Shown here: one piece after another, positions 6,287 to 8,604 of the stretch
Layout of the letters: every line of letters starts with the position of its first letter
Numbering within the stretch: the first letter of the stretch is position 1
DNA from: Alphaproteobacteria bacterium
Lineage (GTDB): Bacteria; Pseudomonadota; Alphaproteobacteria; Sphingomonadales; Emcibacteraceae
Direction: 5' to 3'
DNA: 8,604 nt
Assembly: GCA_013152615.1 (NCBI GenBank)
Contig: JAADGA010000046.1
Coordinates: forward strand, 1-8,604
The notes under the pieces: generated by a model
The model's input: the letters and a program-made list of their open reading frames with translations, nothing else
Told to the model about the DNA's origin: nothing
Database searches by the model: none
Program-made: the position numbers and the translations under genes

Positions 6287-7432
6287 TTAACTCTTGAAAA
6301 AAGTCCTGAGAATTTCGCGGTAAATCCGGGTCAGCAGATCAAGATCATCAAGGCTGACATATTCATTCGCCTTATGGATAGTCTTGTTCACCAGACCGAA
6401 TTCCACGACCGGACAATGGTTTTTAATGAAGCGGGCATCGGAGGTGCCACCAGAGGTGCTAAGCGCCACCGTCTGCCCGGTTATCTTTTTTACCGCCCCG
6501 GCAACAATCTCGCTCAACCGGCCGGGCGGGGTCAGGAAAGCATCGCCGGAAGCCGCCATATCAAGCTGATAATCACCGCCAACCTGATCACAAACTGATC
6601 TGATGCGGTCGTGCAGGCCCCCGGCACTCTGCCGGTCATTATAGCGGATGTTGAACAATGCCGTCGCCTCGGCCGGGATAACATTACGCGCCTCATTATC
6701 AACATCAATGGAGGTTATCTCCATATTTGACCGCTGGAAATGATCACTGCCGTCATCAAGTTTTTCCAACAACAGGCCATTCAGCATCGCCAGCAGACGC
6801 GGCAGCGGATTACGTGCGAGCGCGGGATAGGCGACATGCCCCGCTGTCCCCGTGACCGTCAGCGTGCCATTCAGGCTGCCGCGGCGGCCAATTTTAGCCA
6901 TATCGCCGATTTTTTCCGGATTAGTCGGCTCTCCGACCAGACAATAGTCCAGTTTCTCGCCTTTTTCCCGGAGCCAGTCCAGCATTCTCACGGTACCATT
7001 CAGCGCCGGGCCTTCCTCGTCACCGGTGATCAGGAGACTGATTGAACCGTTAACCCCGTTTCCCCCGGCGATAAAACCGGAGGTCGCGGCGATAAAGGCG
7101 GCAATTGCCCCCTTCATATCCGACGCCCCGCGGCCATAGAGGCCGTCGTCTTGCACTGTCCCGGCAAAGGGATCATGGTCCCACAGCGCCGGATTTCCCG
7201 TCGGCACAACATCGCTGTGACCGGCAAAACAGAAATTGGGCGCAGCGGTGCCAAGCCGGGCATAGAGATTATCAACCATCGCTGTCCCCGGAGCGGAAAA
7301 CGGCAGACGGTAACAGCGGAACCCCAGCCCCTCCAGCGCGGACTGAATGACATCAAGCGCCCCATCATCCGCCGGGGTAACGCTCCGGCAGCCTATTAAA
7401 TCCTGGGTCAATGTTACGGCATCAACCCCCAT
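6287..7432 (-). CDS. dapE: Succinyl-diaminopimelate desuccinylase
   Basis: Hydrolyses N-succinyl-LL-diaminopimelate to LL-diaminopimelate and succinate, a late step toward meso-diaminopimelate for peptidoglycan and lysine. It is an M20-family dinuclear zinc enzyme. The ligands and catalytic residues line up with the E. coli enzyme: H72 and D74 in GHSDVVP, D105 in GRGASDMKG, E139 and E140 in TGDEEG, E168 in GEPTNPEK, and H353 in NKTIHKANE. SGGTSDARF near the C-terminus is also typical of DapE. Length is 381 residues (E. coli 375). The start codon overlaps the dapD stop by one base (TGATG), and GAGGG lies 5-6 bases upstream inside dapD, so translation is probably coupled. The next gene in the operon is the small membrane protein. 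Confidence 0.97.
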   Translation of the reverse strand: MGVDAVTLTQDLIGCRSVTPADDGALDVIQSALEGLGFRCYRLPFSAPGTAMVDNLYARLGTAAPNFCFAGHSDVVPTGNPALWDHDPFAGTVQDDGLYGRGASDMKGAIAAFIAATSGFIAGGNGVNGSISLLITGDEEGPALNGTVRMLDWLREKGEKLDYCLVGEPTNPEKIGDMAKIGRRGSLNGTLTVTGTAGHVAYPALARNPLPRLLAMLNGLLLEKLDDGSDHFQRSNMEITSIDVDNEARNVIPAEATALFNIRYNDRQSAGGLHDRIRSVCDQVGGDYQLDMAASGDAFLTPPGRLSEIVAGAVKKITGQTVALSTSGGTSDARFIKNHCPVVEFGLVNKTIHKANEYVSLDDLDLLTRIYREILRTFFKS

Positions 7433-8277
7433 CAGTCCCTCAACAGCTCGTTAATTGATGTTTTGGCCCGGGTGCGCGCATCGACGCGCTTGACAATCAC
7501 CGCCGCGTAAAGCCCCGGTCCCATTGTCCCGTCCGGTAACGGTTTGCCCGGCAGGGTTCCCGGCACCACCACCGCATAGCTCGGCACCCGGCCAACAAAT
7601 ATCTCGCCGGTTTTACGGTCGATAATTTTGGTTGAGGCCCCGAGGTAAACCCCCATACTGAGGACGGCACCCTGTTCCACAATCACCCCTTCGGCGACTT
7701 CGGAGCGGGCACCGATAAAACAGTCATCCTCGATAATCACCGGCCCGGCCTGTAGTGGCTCCAGCACGCCACCGATACCAACCCCACCCGACAGATGAAC
7801 ATTCCGGCCAATCTGGGCGCAGGAGCCAACCGTGGTCCAGCTGTCGACCATGGTGCCTTCCCCGACATAGGCACCGAGATTGACAAAGGACGGCATCAGC
7901 ACCGCCCCCGGCGCGATATAGGCCGAACGACGGACAATCGCCCCCGGCACCGCGCGAAATCCGGCCCGGTCAAATTCGGCCTGTTGCCAGCCTTCGAATT
8001 TTGACGGCACCTTGTCATACCAGTTGGCATTGTCACCGGGCGCACCCTTGATCACCTTCATATCATTCAGGCGGAAAGACAATAACACCGCCTTCTTCAG
8101 CCATTGATGCACGACCCATGTGCCGTTTTCTTCTGCCGCGACCCGGGCCTTGCCGCTATCCAGAAGGTCAAGGGCATGATCAACCGCCTGCCGCACCTCG
8201 CCGGTGGTCTTCGGGCTGATTTCCGCCCGCATTTCCCATGCCTGATCAACTGTTTTTTCCAATGACAGATCGGTCAT
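7432..8277 (-). CDS. dapD: 2,3,4,5-tetrahydropyridine-2,6-dicarboxylate N-succinyltransferase
   Basis: Transfers a succinyl group from succinyl-CoA to tetrahydrodipicolinate, opening the succinylase branch of diaminopimelate synthesis. The N-terminal helical part (1-105) contains [19 protein letters not shown]. The left-handed beta-helix of hexapeptide repeats follows from about 110 to 235 (for example [20 protein letters not shown]). D145 in GTMVDSW and E193 in GARSEVAEG correspond to the catalytic pair D141/E189 of E. coli. Length is 281 residues (E. coli 274). The start is supported by AGGGA 7-8 bases upstream. It is first in dapD-dapE-membrane protein, and a promoter is visible just ahead of it. 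Confidence 0.97.
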   Translation of the reverse strand: MTDLSLEKTVDQAWEMRAEISPKTTGEVRQAVDHALDLLDSGKARVAAEENGTWVVHQWLKKAVLLSFRLNDMKVIKGAPGDNANWYDKVPSKFEGWQQAEFDRAGFRAVPGAIVRRSAYIAPGAVLMPSFVNLGAYVGEGTMVDSWTTVGSCAQIGRNVHLSGGVGIGGVLEPLQAGPVIIEDDCFIGARSEVAEGVIVEQGAVLSMGVYLGASTKIIDRKTGEIFVGRVPSYAVVVPGTLPGKPLPDGTMGPGLYAAVIVKRVDARTRAKTSINELLRD

Positions 8278-8316
8278 AAATTTTCCCTGAATATTCTGTG
8301 CGCAATGTCAGCCCCG

Positions 8317-8344
8317 ACAATAGTGATTAGCCATAAACTGTCAA
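8317..8344 (-). promoter_or_regulatory. Predicted sigma-70 type promoter of dapD-dapE
   Basis: Read on the minus strand, a consensus -35 TTGACA (8344-8339) is followed by a 16-base spacer and the -10 hexamer TATTGT (8322-8317; 4 of 6 consensus bases). Transcription would start near 8310, leaving a leader of about 33 bases before the dapD ATG. The site lies in the 88-base gap between the acyl-CoA mutase end and dapD, both on the same strand. Predicted from sequence only. Confidence 0.55.
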
Positions 8345-8365
8345 TGCAAGATGAGGATTATCAGA

Positions 8366-8604
8366 TCAAAAAGGATAACTGTTATGACGGCGACTGACAA
8401 TATCGGCGACATCCGCCATAATATCGCTCATCTGGTAATCTTTCGGGGTGTAAATGCGCACCACCCCCATATCAAGCAGGGTCTGCCTGTCTTCTTTGGG
8501 GATTATGCCGCCAACCACCACCGGCACGGCGGACAGCCCGGCCGCCTTCAGCAGCGTCATTACCTGACCGACCAGCGGAATATGGGAGCCGGACAGGATT
8601 GACA
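8366..8604 (-). CDS. C-terminal fragment of a cobalamin-dependent acyl-CoA mutase (ethylmalonyl-CoA mutase/MeaA type), cut by the window edge
   Basis: The frame runs without a start from the window edge at 8604 to a TGA at 8366-8368, giving the last 78 or so residues. They read SILSGSHIPLV, then VPVVVGGIIPKED, then MGVVRIYTPKDYQMSDIMADV. This is the C-terminal half of a B12-binding Rossmann domain. LSGSH and YTPKD at these places fit ethylmalonyl-CoA mutase/MeaA-type proteins better than classical methylmalonyl-CoA mutase, which has SSLAAGH and a different loop. The cobalamin-binding DxHxxG motif and the catalytic barrel would lie outside the window, so substrate cannot be decided. The internal ATG at 8560 is not the true start, because the domain continues upstream of it in frame. 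If it is ethylmalonyl-CoA mutase, the host would run the ethylmalonyl-CoA pathway for C2 assimilation. Confidence 0.85.
   Translation of the reverse strand, partial: SILSGSHIPLVGQVMTLLKAAGLSAVPVVVGGIIPKEDRQTLLDMGVVRIYTPKDYQMSDIMADVADIVSRRHNSYPF

Noticed and set aside
8351..8602. 83-codon plus-strand frame at the right edge
   Set aside because: Antisense to the B12-binding domain, whose conserved motifs are clear on the minus strand.

Overview
The window looks like ordinary chromosomal DNA of an alphaproteobacterium of moderate GC content. The assignment rests on gene order and protein style: rmuC divergent from def-fmt-truA, convergent with dapD-dapE plus a small membrane protein, and beside the C-terminus of a B12-dependent acyl-CoA mutase of the ethylmalonyl-CoA mutase/MeaA type. 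Genus cannot be fixed from the sequence alone. Most of the window is housekeeping. No mobile element, CRISPR array, tRNA or rRNA gene was seen.

Bases 1-253 hold no convincing gene. They carry a good rho-independent terminator for a plus-strand gene left of the window, a perfect 14-bp tandem repeat, and an AT-rich palindromic stretch ahead of the first gene. Bases 254-2142 (+) hold a two-gene chemosensory unit. The first gene is a PAS-only protein whose core closely resembles the FAD-binding PAS domain of E. coli Aer. The second is a soluble chemoreceptor with HAMP-like segments and a full signalling domain but no membrane segment and no sensor domain of its own. Together they look like an aerotaxis/redox receptor split over two genes. 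This is the most interesting part of the window.

Bases 2178-3314 (-) hold rmuC, a membrane-anchored coiled-coil protein with a nuclease-like domain. It is convergent with the chemoreceptor gene and divergent from def. Bases 3417-5635 (+) hold def, fmt and truA in a tight operon: peptide deformylase, methionyl-tRNA formyltransferase and tRNA pseudouridine synthase A. Fmt formylates initiator Met-tRNA, Def removes the formyl group from new proteins, and TruA modifies the tRNA anticodon arm. Fmt carries a 12-bp tandem duplication in a loop of its C-terminal domain.

Bases 8277 down to 5701 (-) hold dapD, dapE and an unrecognised five-helix membrane protein, with a TGATG overlap between dapD and dapE and a 4-base gap before the membrane gene. 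DapD and DapE are successive enzymes of the succinylase branch of diaminopimelate/lysine synthesis. A TTGACA-type promoter sits just ahead of dapD. The right edge (8366-8604, -) is the last part of the cobalamin-binding domain of an acyl-CoA mutase, cut by the window.

Apart from the first 253 bases, the gaps between genes are all under about 100 bases.
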